DNA of 64,000 nt from Natronosalvus amylolyticus (GTDB lineage Archaea; Halobacteriota; Halobacteria; Halobacteriales; Natrialbaceae). Below the pieces are notes generated by a model. The model made no database searches and was not told the DNA's origin. It saw only the letters and a list, made by a program, of their open reading frames with translations. The position numbers and the translations under genes are program-made. Positions 1 through 8,418 of this stretch are shown in pieces (position 1 is the stretch's first letter; the number at the start of each line of letters is the position of its first letter). The stretch lies in NCBI RefSeq assembly GCF_024298845.1, contig NZ_CP101156.1:682001-746000 (forward strand), given 5' to 3'.

Positions 1-404
1 GTGACGCCGACGAAGTTATCGAGGAACACCTCCGGCTGGTCCCAGATGTATGCACCGCCTTCGACTGCCAGAATAAACAATGCGCCGTACACTGCAGCGA
101 CGGCGATCCCTCGAGCGACGGCGATAGCCAACCCGGCCCGACGACTGTTCAAGAGTTCGATGACGAACAGAAAAGCCAGGGCGAGCAGGTAAAACGGCTC
201 CGGCAAGGCCTGTCCGAGCATCCGTGGCCCACGAATGCTCAGCCACCCGTAGTAAGCCAACGCGAGTAAGATGCCCGCGACGAAGGTCATCGCGACGCCA
301 TATCCGCTCGTGTTCTCGACACGCGGGGCCACACCGCTGTTTGCCGAGGAGCCAGCGTCGGACTCCGACCGATCCGACGCGTCACTCGAATCCCCATCGG
401 TCAT
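1..404 (-). CDS. Haloarchaeal membrane protein, C-terminus cut by window edge
   Basis: The reading frame opens at an ATG whose codon begins at 404 and runs off the left edge, giving at least 134 residues. A strong Shine-Dalgarno-like GGGAGGT lies just upstream of the ATG and supports this start. The first ~35 residues are Ser/Asp-rich and polar, followed by three hydrophobic stretches at about residues 38-58, 67-82 and 95-120, so this is a multi-pass membrane protein with a cytoplasmic acidic N-terminus. I do not recognise a family. It is divergent from the CBS-domain gene that starts at 575. The function is unknown. Confidence 0.7.
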   Translation of the reverse strand, partial: MTDGDSSDASDRSESDAGSSANSGVAPRVENTSGYGVAMTFVAGILLALAYYGWLSIRGPRMLGQALPEPFYLLALAFLFVIELLNSRRAGLAIAVARGIAVAAVYGALFILAVEGGAYIWDQPEVFLDNFVGV

Positions 405-543
405 GGGTGACCTCCCTCGAGCAGCACTAAAGTTATCGTCCTCGTATTTTCACTCACAACGTCGCTCGAGGGGCGCTTCCCTTTCGGGTCGTTCCTCGAG
501 TACTGCAACGAACGGGACACACAGAACCACTCGACGTCACCAA

Positions 544-552
544 TGTTTATAG
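544..552 (+). promoter_or_regulatory. TATA-like element for the CBS-domain gene
   Basis: The TTTATA at 546-551 lies about 27 bases before the ATG at 575, the spacing expected for a leaderless archaeal transcript. Confidence 0.5.
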
Positions 553-574
553 GGAATCGCCGTCACCTCCACGT

Positions 575-961
575 ATGGACGACATTTTCGTTGCCCGACT
601 GATGACCTCGGAGCCAGTGACGATCAGTGCCGACACGCTCGTCGAAGACGCCGGACAGACCATGCTCGAGAACGGTATCGGCTCGCTCATCGTCGTCGAC
701 GATGACGGCCACCTCGAGGGAATCTTGACGACGACCGACTTCGTCACCATCGTCGCCGAAAGCTTCCCGAAAGCACAGACGACCGTCTCACGCTACATGT
801 CTACCGAAGTCGAAACCGCTTCGCCCCAACAGCCGATTCTCGAGGTTGCCGACGCGATGCTCGAGCACGGCTTCCACCACATGCCCGTGACGGATAAAGA
901 CGGCAGCGTCGTCGGTATCATCTCGACGACCGATCTGGCCGGCTACCTTTCGAAGATATAG
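575..961 (+). CDS. CBS-domain pair protein
   Basis: A 128-residue protein made of two CBS motifs, about residues 5-60 and 68-126. Each has the typical G-I/V-(S/T)-x-x-D end: GILTTTDF in the first and GIISTTDL in the second. Stand-alone CBS pairs bind adenosyl nucleotides and sense energy status or act as regulatory partners of other proteins. No adjacent enzyme identifies its target. The ATG at 575 is preceded by a TATA-like box at leaderless distance, so it is probably transcribed alone. It is soluble and cytoplasmic. The ligand and partner cannot be told from the sequence. Confidence 0.9.
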   Translation: MDDIFVARLMTSEPVTISADTLVEDAGQTMLENGIGSLIVVDDDGHLEGILTTTDFVTIVAESFPKAQTTVSRYMSTEVETASPQQPILEVADAMLEHGFHHMPVTDKDGSVVGIISTTDLAGYLSKI

Positions 962-1103
962 CGTCGCTCTCGAGCACCTTTGTTCTGCATGTGCTCGCCT
1001 TTCACCCCTCTCGAGAGGCAGTCGTGATTCACACATAGCGTGCTGGAGGTTGTGACCACGAGTGCTTCCAATACGTGATGCTGGTCGCAAAAGAAAAGCA
1101 GAC

Positions 1104-1155
1104 GGGGATTTGAACCACGGTCGGAGCAAAGCTCCTCCCTGATTCAAATCCCTCC
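1104..1155. repeat. Imperfect hairpin with tRNA T-arm-like arms
   Basis: An inverted repeat with a perfect GGAGC-AAA-GCTCC core (1123-1135) and outer arms GGGATTTGAA (1105-1114) and TTCAAATCCC (1143-1152). The outer arms resemble the T-arm/3' end of a tRNA. The right arm, read on the minus strand, shares 13 bases with the 3' half of the tRNA-Thr gene just beside it. No acceptor or anticodon stem can be folded, so this is not a tRNA gene. It could be an integration scar, a tRNA trailer structure or a dispersed palindrome. Confidence 0.6.
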
Positions 1156-1193
1156 AGTCGCTCCTTTACTCTCACTTGCGTTCGAACAGAAAG

Positions 1194-1267
1194 AGCCGGT
1201 GGAGGGATTTGAACCCTCGACCTAATCCTTACGAAGGATTCGCTCTGCCAGTCTGAGCTACACCGGC
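1194..1267 (-). tRNA. tRNA-Thr (anticodon CGT)
   Basis: Read on the minus strand, a full cloverleaf forms. The acceptor stem GCCGGTG pairs with CACCGGC, with discriminator T. The anticodon stem AATCC/GGATT encloses the loop TTCGTAA, giving anticodon CGT for ACG codons. The T-arm contains GGTTCAAATCC. There is no intron and no encoded CCA. A hairpin resembling the T-arm lies 39 bases beyond its 3' end. Confidence 0.95.
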
Positions 1268-1384
1268 GCGGATCTCGCGTCCACTTCTACGTACGTTCGA
1301 TAGCCGGCATAAGGATTGCGAATCGAATCGGTCCGTGTGTGGCCCTCGCAGTGGTCGGTTTAGGGAGCACCGTTTCTCGACCGA

Positions 1385-2398
1385 TCACGAGTTGCGGCGC
1401 TCGAGCACGACGTCGAGACAGACGTTGAGTTCGTGCGGAGCGTACGACCGGACGGTTCGACGGGTCTCGACTACGACCTCGTACTCTGGCGCTGCGGCCT
1501 CTCGAATGGCGCGTTCGCCCGGGCCGAACGGATCGTCTTCGTGCTGGATGTCGTAGTAGTGCAGCGTACAGCTGTCACCTGCAATCGTAACCGCCGACTC
1601 GAGGAACTCGTCAGCGCTGTGTGGGAGGTTCATCACGATTCGGTCGGCCCAGCCCTCGTATTCAGGAGCGATTTCTCGGACATCCGCACAGTGGGCGGTA
1701 ACGCGATCAGCCACACCGTTTGTGGTCGCGTTGCGTTCCAGATATTCGATTGCAGCCTCGTTAATGTCGACGCCGACGCACTCCGCGCCACGTTTGGCGA
1801 ACGGAATAACGAACGGGCCGACACCCGCGAACATGTCGAAGGCATGCTCGCCGGGTTCGACCTGCTCGGCGACGCGATGGCGCTCGGTGGCGAGTCGCGG
1901 CGAGAAGTACATGGCCGCGAGATCGAGTTCGAACGTACAGCCGTACTCCCGGTGAACGACCGTCGTTCCGTCGCCCTCAAGCACGTCCCAGTCGCGAACG
2001 CGCGTCTCACCTTTGATTTTCGAGGCCTTGTTGAGAACCGTCTCGAGTGGAAGATCCGACTCGACGATTGCACGCGCAATCTCGGCCGCTCGCTCGTCGT
2101 CCTCTTCCTCGAGTAACGCCGCCTCACCGAGGCGTTCGTACGAGGGTTCCCAGCCCAGAATGTCCTCGGGAGTCGTCTGCGTGTGTCGTGTGGGTGGGTC
2201 AAACGGCACGAGATCGTGGTTCGCCTCCGAGGTGGACTTGAGGGCTGTCGCTGCTGCCTCTTCGTCGACGACTGGAATGTATAGACAGCCATCCTCGACG
2301 GTGATCTCGTACTCGTCGTCGATCAGATCGGCGTCTGCCAGCCGACTCCTCGTCGCTTCCCCCTCGTCGGGGGGCACCCGAACACACGGCACGTCCAT
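1385..2398 (-). CDS. trm5: tRNA (guanine-37-N1) methyltransferase Trm5
   Basis: A 337-residue protein with the archaeal Trm5 layout. It has a small N-terminal domain (about 1-60), a central RNA-binding part, and a Rossmann-fold SAM methyltransferase domain from about residue 185. Motif I reads DMFAGVGPFVIPFAKRG and the catalytic NLPHSA motif lies near residue 265. Trm5 methylates N1 of G37 next to the anticodon and prevents +1 frameshifting; in archaea it also begins wyosine synthesis. The ATG at 2398 gives the usual family start. It is single, facing away from tRNA-Thr. A related TYW2-like enzyme (Taw2) is a less likely alternative because the NLP motif is that of Trm5. Confidence 0.87.
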   Translation of the reverse strand: MDVPCVRVPPDEGEATRSRLADADLIDDEYEITVEDGCLYIPVVDEEAAATALKSTSEANHDLVPFDPPTRHTQTTPEDILGWEPSYERLGEAALLEEEDDERAAEIARAIVESDLPLETVLNKASKIKGETRVRDWDVLEGDGTTVVHREYGCTFELDLAAMYFSPRLATERHRVAEQVEPGEHAFDMFAGVGPFVIPFAKRGAECVGVDINEAAIEYLERNATTNGVADRVTAHCADVREIAPEYEGWADRIVMNLPHSADEFLESAVTIAGDSCTLHYYDIQHEDDPFGPGERAIREAAAPEYEVVVETRRTVRSYAPHELNVCLDVVLERRNS

Positions 2399-2463
2399 AG
2401 ACGATTTCGACTCGCGAGGGTACTAACGCTGACGTTTCCGACGAGTGGTTCGTTCTGGCTGGC

Positions 2464-3789
2464 TCACCAGGTCAGACCCTCATAAACCTCGAGATTCGTT
2501 CTCTCGGGATCGATGTCGATTCGACGCCCGTCGACGAGTACCCTGGTAGCCATCTTTTCGAACACCGACGCGTCCATATCGTCGAACTCCGGCCAGTCCG
2601 TCGCGACGATAGCGCCATCGGCACCCTCGAGTGCGTCCTCCACCTCGTCGACAAACGTGAGTCCCGCGAGGTCGGTGTAACGCGGATACTGTCGATCCAG
2701 CGCATCTCTGGCGACCGGGTCGTACGCGACGACGCTCGCGCCGCACTCGAGCAACGAGTCGATCACCACGAGAGCACGCGATTCACGCACGTCGTCGGTG
2801 CCAGGCTTGAACGACAACCCGAGGACCGCAATCTGACTCCCCTCGAGATCGACGTGATGGGCGAGCAAGTGGACCAATCGGCGCGGTTGCCCGTCGTTGA
2901 CCTGCACGACGGCATCGAGGAGCGCCGGTTCGTATCCCTGCTGTCGGGCTCCGGCCCGGAGCGCGTTGACGTCTTTTGGGAAACACGACCCACCCCAGCC
3001 GAGTCCCGAGCGCATGAAGCGCTCACTGATTCGGTCGTCGAGGCCGACTGCCTCGAGCACCTCGTAAGCGTCGACACCGTAGGCCTTCGCGATGTTCCCC
3101 AGTTCGTTCACGAGCGACACCTTCGAAGCCAGGAACGCGTTGTTGGCGTACTTGATCAGTTCCGCTTCGCGAACCCCGGTTTCGACGAAGGAAGCGCCGG
3201 TTTCGACCATGGGCTCGTACAGCGTGCCCATCGTTGTGGCAGCATCCTCGCTGGTCGCGCCCACCACGATCTTTTCGGGCTCGAGGAAGTCCTCGACAGC
3301 CGTCCCCATCCGGAGAAACTCGGGGTTCATCGCTAACTCGAGGCCGTCGGGAGCACCGATTGCTTTCTCCGAGCGCTCGGCGACGACTGGGCCGATGACG
3401 TCCTCAGTGGTTCCTGGAAGAACGGTGCTTTTGACGACGACAAGGTGGGACCCCGCCTTGCCAGCTAACGCGTCGCCCAGCGATTCGCTCGCTGCCTGCA
3501 TGATGGAGAGATCGAGGCTGCCGTCGTCGTGTTGGGGTGTCGGCAGGCAGAGAAAGGTGAGATCCGTATCACACACGGCATCGTAGTCTGTCGTCGCACG
3601 AAGACGTGTACCGGCGTGCTCGGCGATTCGTTCCTCGAGACCGGCTTCGTGGATCGGAGCCTCACCGGCGTTGATCTTCTCGACGATCGTTTCATCGATC
3701 TCGATATTCGTGACCTCGTGGCCCAGATCGGCGAGACAGGCGGCAATCGTCGTGCCGACGTAGCCGCTGCCGACGATAGAAACGTGCAT
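2464..3789 (-). CDS. aglM: UDP-sugar 6-dehydrogenase (UDP-glucose dehydrogenase family, AglM-like)
   Basis: A 441-residue NAD-dependent enzyme that oxidises C6 of a UDP-hexose to a uronate, the hexuronic-acid donor for haloarchaeal N-glycans. It begins with the Rossmann motif GSGYVG (about residues 7-12), has the central dimer domain, the active-site motif GGSCFPKD with catalytic Cys, and the C-terminal UDP-binding domain with GLSFKPGTDDVRESR. I start it at the internal ATG at 3789 (protein begins MHVSIVGSGYVG), because the 20 upstream residues of the longer frame have no family counterpart. Its proximity to an AglF-like gene and aglB supports the glycosylation role. UDP-ManNAc dehydrogenase is an alternative substrate assignment. 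Confidence 0.85.
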   Translation of the reverse strand: MHVSIVGSGYVGTTIAACLADLGHEVTNIEIDETIVEKINAGEAPIHEAGLEERIAEHAGTRLRATTDYDAVCDTDLTFLCLPTPQHDDGSLDLSIMQAASESLGDALAGKAGSHLVVVKSTVLPGTTEDVIGPVVAERSEKAIGAPDGLELAMNPEFLRMGTAVEDFLEPEKIVVGATSEDAATTMGTLYEPMVETGASFVETGVREAELIKYANNAFLASKVSLVNELGNIAKAYGVDAYEVLEAVGLDDRISERFMRSGLGWGGSCFPKDVNALRAGARQQGYEPALLDAVVQVNDGQPRRLVHLLAHHVDLEGSQIAVLGLSFKPGTDDVRESRALVVIDSLLECGASVVAYDPVARDALDRQYPRYTDLAGLTFVDEVEDALEGADGAIVATDWPEFDDMDASVFEKMATRVLVDGRRIDIDPERTNLEVYEGLTW

Positions 3790-3873
3790 GCCGAGAGATT
3801 GGACTCGAGGGGGTAGTGGTTTTTGGGTTGTCGACGATGTGATGGACATCGAGTCCGGACTACGGGCTGATCC

Positions 3874-5124
3874 TCAGCGCTGTAATCGATCCTTTCCCTT
3901 TTTGACGAACGCCGACGGTTTGACGACAGCATCGTTGAAGAAGTACTCCTCTGCTGATCGGCCGACGGCGTAGGTCGTTGCACTCGCGACCGTCCCGGAG
4001 ACCACCTGTCCGACACCCGGGACGAGTTGTGCCAGTGACCGAGCCACCCCTCGAGCGGCCAGCCCGGCAACCGTGGTTCCGCCCATCGCCGTCAGATACT
4101 CCTCGACGGTCCCGCGCTCGAGTTCGCGACAAGAAAAACTCCCGATCAGGCCCACCAGAAACAGCTGTAATCCGGTTAACACCGGAAAGTCTGCCCCTGG
4201 CGTCGGTGCACTCCCGATACCACCCGCGATGCCCGAGAACCGTTTCGTCACGTCTCGAGATAACTCCTGCATCAGTTCCTCTCGCTGTTGGGCCTGGATG
4301 AACTGCAGGCGAGCATCAACCGGCAAAAAATCTCCCACCAACCAGGCGAGCGTATCGACGTTCCAGTACGGTTCTTCCTTCAGGTACACTGGGACGACGC
4401 CGACGTGATCGTCCGATTCGAACTCGTAGCCGTGGAGCGGCTGGCTCTCGTCGAACGGCGTCGTTTCTTCCTCGTTCAGGATCTTCGCCACGAACTCGAG
4501 CGTGTGCTTGATATCACCGGCCAGCGACGGGTTCGATTCTGGCGGCCAGTCACCACCAGGAGCCAGATAGGTGTCCACCTTGTTGAGACAGTATACGACA
4601 GGTGGAAAGACACCCGGCAGTTCCCTTCGCAGCGTTTCGACCGTCGCGAAATCGTCCTTCCCCGCGCGCACCTGATCGGGCGTCATGACGTGAATCGCAA
4701 TATCCGGACGATACTCCTCGAGGTCCGCTTTGAGATGGGAGATCGTGTCGCCAGGGATGTCGCCATCTGGAGACACACTTTCGAAGAGTCCTCGAGAGTC
4801 GACGACGTCCCAGCTGGCGTAGCGGTCTGGAAAGGAGACGTGGTACAGTTCGGAGTCGACGGTCGTCGGCTCGACGGACCCGACATCGGCGACCGGCTTG
4901 TTCGCCAGCGCGTTGATCAGTGATGATTTTCCGGCCCCGGACCGGCCGAACACGTACAGTCGAGGCGGCCGTGAATCGTCGATCAATCGCTCCGTTTCCC
5001 GGAGCGCGTCGCCAAACGCCGTGTCCATCAGTCGCCCCACGGTTCGTTTGCCGCCGGGAGCCATCGCCACGATATCGTCCACCTGCTCCCGAAATCGTTT
5101 GAATTTGTCCGGGTCGACTGCCAT
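3874..5124 (-). CDS. GTPase with DUF697-like hydrophobic C-terminal domain
   Basis: A 416-residue protein. A helical N-terminus precedes a G domain with P-loop GRSGAGKS (residues 60-67), a switch II-type DSRG near residue 108 and NKVD near 162 as the G4 guanine-specificity motif. The last ~130 residues hold two Gly/Ala-rich hydrophobic hairpins and a PGVGQVVSG motif, the pattern of DUF697 domains found in Era-like and membrane-remodelling GTPases. It is probably a membrane-associated GTPase whose process is unknown. It stands upstream of aglM in the same direction, but the 84-base gap does not prove an operon. The start at 5124 is the first ATG and fits the helical N-terminus. Confidence 0.75.
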   Translation of the reverse strand: MAVDPDKFKRFREQVDDIVAMAPGGKRTVGRLMDTAFGDALRETERLIDDSRPPRLYVFGRSGAGKSSLINALANKPVADVGSVEPTTVDSELYHVSFPDRYASWDVVDSRGLFESVSPDGDIPGDTISHLKADLEEYRPDIAIHVMTPDQVRAGKDDFATVETLRRELPGVFPPVVYCLNKVDTYLAPGGDWPPESNPSLAGDIKHTLEFVAKILNEEETTPFDESQPLHGYEFESDDHVGVVPVYLKEEPYWNVDTLAWLVGDFLPVDARLQFIQAQQREELMQELSRDVTKRFSGIAGGIGSAPTPGADFPVLTGLQLFLVGLIGSFSCRELERGTVEEYLTAMGGTTVAGLAARGVARSLAQLVPGVGQVVSGTVASATTYAVGRSAEEYFFNDAVVKPSAFVKKGKDRLQR

Positions 5125-6293
5125 AGGAGAATAATCTCATCAATACAGAAAAAGCTAGTACTCCGTTAAGCGTCGACGCGAGCGCCGAACTCACAGATTG
5201 TCATCGGTTCAACCCGCTCGGAGAGGCTAGACAAACACCCGTCAGTTAATCGTCCGAGATCACCGATCGGAACGCTGGTCGACACCTCCGTCCTCGAGGT
5301 CGGGCATCCTCGAGCGCCTGTGAACCGCCTCTGGTGACTACGATACCTACACGATGAACGCTCTCACCCTATCGACGCTTTTCGGTTATGCCAGTGCGTT
5401 CATACGCCATTTCAGTGGCCCTCACAGCACTAACACGCCTGCTAATTGGATTTGTATGGCTATTCAGGAGTCATAACGACTGCCTACCTCCGCAAGGGAG
5501 TATCCCAATAACGAAGCGACCGAAACTAGGATTCATAGAACGGGACTGGTCACAGTCCCAACCTCGAGAGCCGAGGGATCCGTCTCGATAGACGAAAGCA
5601 TTACGAGGGACCCTCCGTGGTGTTCACGCCACTCGAGCCGTGATGAGAAACAGAATACTGAGGCAGTCTGTGATGGGGCGTAAACGAACAAGAGAGGCGA
5701 CCTCTTTGAATTTTGCCCACTCGAGAAACTTCATAATCGGCCTTCGTCTTGCGGTTTCCGTTCTCAAACATGGCCGGGTTTCAATCGAGGGGTGATGTCC
5801 GCTCGAGGCGATCTCCGAAAAGAGAATATCGGTGTTTGAGGGGCTGTCGCGTTAGATCTCAACGCGGGATTCACGTCACATTGAGGTGCAATCCCATCGT
5901 CGTCCAGATTTTCATAATCGGTCGCAGGCTAGCGCTTTTGGTGGCATATTCGAGTGCCAATATTTCTGATTTTGAGCCCCCTCGAGATGGTCATCGACCT
6001 CGTTCTCATGAGATACCCTCTTTTGCGGACTAACCAATCACCGTGAGTCGCTCTCGAGACGGCTGAACGTCACTGAATAGAGGGCACCTCGCCTGTAGAA
6101 CGAGGAAACTGCAAAACAGCGATTCTGTGACCATACACAGCAGCTACTTCGTTACCAACGTGACGCACTCTCGAGCGACTCGAAAAACGCCTATACGGCT
6201 CCTAGATTACACCACTGTCTCACTCAGATCTATTCTTGCGGATTGGAATCCAATTATGAATGGTGACCGGTTTGGGTAGCTTTCGAAAGTGGG
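5125..6293. other. 1.17-kb gap without a supportable gene
   Basis: No frame here shows a recognisable domain or sustained haloarchaeal codon usage. CTCGAG is still present, so it resembles host DNA. An 11-base direct repeat TTCATAATCGG occurs at 5730-5740 and 5911-5921. A 40-codon frame begins at an ATG near 5672, but I do not support it as a gene. The region separates the GTPase gene from the AglF-like gene and may hold remnants of lost genes. Confidence 0.5.
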
Positions 6294-7028
6294 TCAGTCT
6301 GTAATTGCAAGTTCGGGTTCGTCACTGAGCCGTTCCTCGGCCTCATCTCTGTCTTCTGGGTATCCCACGTCGATTCGCCAGCCATCCATCCGGATCGCGT
6401 CGATAGTTCGCCCGGACTGGATCAACAGGTCGATTGCGTCAGGGAGCTCGTACTCGCCGCGGTCGGAGGGCTGGACGAGGTGACACGCGTGGAAGATGGC
6501 CGGCGTAAACGTGTAAAAGCCAGTCATCACGAGGTTAGATGGTGGCTCATCGGGCTTCTCCATCACCTCGACGATCTCGCCGTACTCGTTCGTGTCGAGG
6601 ACCCCGTACCGGGAGGCTTCCTCCCAGGGGACTTCTTCGACGAGGAAGGCTGCGTCAGCACGCTCTTCTTGCTGGCGATTGATCACGTCGCCGAGGTTTC
6701 CGCGGAAGACGTTGTCCCCGAGCATCAGCACGAAATCGTCGTCGATGTGGGGTTCTGCCTGGAGGATAGCGTGTGCGAGACCCAGCTGTTCGCGCTGGTG
6801 GGCATAGGTGATCGGTATGTCTTCGTAAGCATCGCCGTAGCGCTCGATGATCTGCTCTTTGAGATGACCGACGACGACCACGAACTCGGTGACGCCAATC
6901 TCGATGAGGTTGTCGAAGACGTCCTCGAGGAGAGGCTTGTCGTCGACTTCCACGAGCGCCTTCGGCTTGTCATCGGTGAGCGGCTCGAGCCGCGTGCCTT
7001 TGCCGGCGGCGAGGACGACAGCTTGCAT
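6294..7028 (-). CDS. aglF: NDP-sugar nucleotidyltransferase (glucose-1-phosphate thymidylyl/uridylyltransferase, AglF-like)
   Basis: A 244-residue nucleotidyltransferase that joins a sugar-1-phosphate to a nucleotide, supplying activated sugar for the glycan pathway. The N-terminal pyrophosphorylase motif AAGKGTRLEPLT is followed by DKPKALV, and the metal-binding GDN lies near residue 100. I start it at the ATG at 7028 (MQAVVLAAGKG). The frame is open for 83 codons further upstream, but those residues are not family-like. The length matches short archaeal AglF-type enzymes lacking a left-handed helix domain. It clusters with AglM-like, glycosyltransferase and aglB genes. The exact sugar and nucleotide are not determinable here. 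Confidence 0.85.
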   Translation of the reverse strand: MQAVVLAAGKGTRLEPLTDDKPKALVEVDDKPLLEDVFDNLIEIGVTEFVVVVGHLKEQIIERYGDAYEDIPITYAHQREQLGLAHAILQAEPHIDDDFVLMLGDNVFRGNLGDVINRQQEERADAAFLVEEVPWEEASRYGVLDTNEYGEIVEVMEKPDEPPSNLVMTGFYTFTPAIFHACHLVQPSDRGEYELPDAIDLLIQSGRTIDAIRMDGWRIDVGYPEDRDEAEERLSDEPELAITD

Positions 7029-7605
7029 TGTTAGCATGACTTGGGTCTTTTGCCATATACTTTGTGAGCGAACCCTCTGTCGTGCTTTCGTCGTACAACC
7101 GAAGCAGTAGCACGTTGCGATTAATGCTGAACCCCCTGTAAGCCACCTAATAATCAAGAAGTGAAACAAGGCCTTATTGCCGACACTCGGTAATGGCCGG
7201 TATCTACTCGTCGCCCCTTCGAAGAGTTGATAGCCGAGGCTGATGTACCCCGTCTCCCAGATCGGCATTACATCCATTAACTGCTCTACTCGCCGGATTG
7301 AACCGTTTTGTCTTCCTCCACCGCTGGATACGGGACGGCATTCGACACACCAAATTGGCCGTCTCGGATACGACCGGTGAGGCCGATTGTTTGCTCGAGA
7401 GCCGGTATATTTCGCCCTTCTGCTGGCTTGACGTCGAGCGACTCTTCATATGGGGTAGCACGGACCGTCACTGCCACGAATATTGTATCCGAAATATAAC
7501 GACAGGCGACATCTCGTCAGTCAGCGCCCTCACCGAACTATATAAAATTCATCTATTATTTTCACCGGGCAGACCATGGATAGGGGCTAATACGCGTTTT
7601 GACAT
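7029..7605. other. Intergenic stretch upstream of the aglF-like gene and a mobile element
   Basis: Lower GC than the surroundings. A small candidate gene lies at 7286-7477 on the minus strand. A TATA-like TTTATATAG-type sequence occurs near 7537-7546. Nothing else is supportable. Confidence 0.4.
7286..7477 (-). CDS. Possible small hypothetical protein or gene remnant
   Basis: A 63-residue frame from a GTG at 7477. Its residue composition (acidic, with codon use closer to real genes than the overlapping frames) makes it the best coding candidate in this gap. No family is recognised and there are no membrane segments or Cys motifs. A TATA-like sequence lies 60-70 bases upstream, further than leaderless distance. 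It could be the 3' remnant of a larger gene, because the frame stays open for about 14 codons upstream of the GTG. I assign it weakly. Confidence 0.25.
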   Translation of the reverse strand: MAVTVRATPYEESLDVKPAEGRNIPALEQTIGLTGRIRDGQFGVSNAVPYPAVEEDKTVQSGE

Positions 7606-7694
7606 GATACAAAGGCTTTGTTGAAATCCTATTCTTCGGATACATTATCGTCTGAAACAGCCGGTCGCCGAAGAGTGCATATTCAGCGCGACGA

Positions 7695-8141
7695 TTATTG
7701 CCACATAACATGTCTGTCATAAAGATCAACCAGATGTCGTAACCACCAGAAGTTCAGCACGACGGTCAGAACGGTTCCAAGAGCAGTCTTCAGCGGGTGC
7801 TGACGCCACGCAGCATACAGCGTGTAGATGCTTGTCAGCACAGCTGCCGTACTGAAAATGTTTGGCTTGGATACCCCGAGGATACCGTGGCCTTCTTCTC
7901 GAACCCACCACTGTTGAGCGAGAACGCCCCGCGTCATCCATGCTTCTTCATCCTTGGGAGGAGAGAATGAGATCGGGTTGACTACTCCCCACAGTATCGA
8001 GAGTAACAAGAGACGCCAAGAACGCCGGTAAATAGCATACGCAACAGCAGGAGCAATCGGGATTCGCGTCCAGACGCTTTTTGGGTTCGAATGGCGCCTC
8101 CAAAACCACTCCTCAACCTCATCAGAATCACCGGAAGCCAT
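7695..8141 (-). CDS. DUF6653-like small membrane protein
   Basis: A 148-residue protein with an N-terminal W-x-x-RHSNPKSVWTR signature, an NPISFSPP motif near residue 55 and two or three hydrophobic segments (about 29-50, 95-112 and 120-135). This pattern matches what I recall of the DUF6653 family of archaeal and bacterial membrane proteins, whose function is unknown. A TATA-like GTTTATTC at 8166-8173 (minus strand) sits about 27 bases before the ATG at 8141, so it has its own leaderless promoter. Both the gene and the promoter lie inside the TIR-bounded element, so this is a candidate cargo gene. Confidence 0.75.
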   Translation of the reverse strand: MASGDSDEVEEWFWRRHSNPKSVWTRIPIAPAVAYAIYRRSWRLLLLSILWGVVNPISFSPPKDEEAWMTRGVLAQQWWVREEGHGILGVSKPNIFSTAAVLTSIYTLYAAWRQHPLKTALGTVLTVVLNFWWLRHLVDLYDRHVMWQ

Positions 8142-8165
8142 AGCTAACAGTACGAGTTTCTCGAG

Positions 8166-8174
8166 AATAAACGT
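8166..8174 (-). promoter_or_regulatory. TATA-like element of the DUF6653-like gene
   Basis: On the minus strand GTTTATTC lies about 27 bases before the ATG at 8141. It is inside the mobile element, so the cargo gene moves with its promoter. Confidence 0.45.
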
Positions 8175-8418
8175 TGTCGGTAGTGAACACAGATGATGAC
8201 TACAGTCTCTGTACTGACTGCAACCGGGGCAGAAAATATCACTTACTGAGGATTTTAACAGAGCCGATACAAAGGAACGACTAGATATGACCTTAACCTA
8301 CGCTGGAGTCCGGACGGAACGCTCGTCTCGATACATTCCACCTTCTCCAACGTAGGACACTCTTACGCCGTCCACGTCGAATCGATTGTAGGCAAACACC
8401 CGAATCGGTCGATCCTGA

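Larger units (their letters stand above)
7606..8273. mobile_element. Short IS-like/MITE-like element with TIRs and 8-bp target duplication
   Basis: The 8-bp direct repeat GATACAAA occurs at 7606-7613 and again at 8266-8273. Immediately inside are GGCTTTGTTGAAATC (7614-7628) and GATTTTAACAGAGCC (8251-8265), inverted repeats matching at 13 of 15 positions. The body is 652 bp and contains no transposase. Its only gene is the membrane-protein gene at 7695-8141. From memory, the terminal sequence resembles ends of haloarchaeal IS5-group insertion sequences, many of which make 8-9-bp duplications. The best reading is a non-autonomous element mobilised in trans. Confidence 0.6.

Noticed and set aside
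1104-1155. A second tRNA gene
   Set aside because: Only T-arm-like arms are present; no acceptor or anticodon stem can be folded.
5730-5921. 11-base direct repeat TTCATAATCGG at 5730 and 5911 as a mobile-element or CRISPR signal
   Set aside because: Only two copies, no inverted ends and no repeat-spacer regularity.
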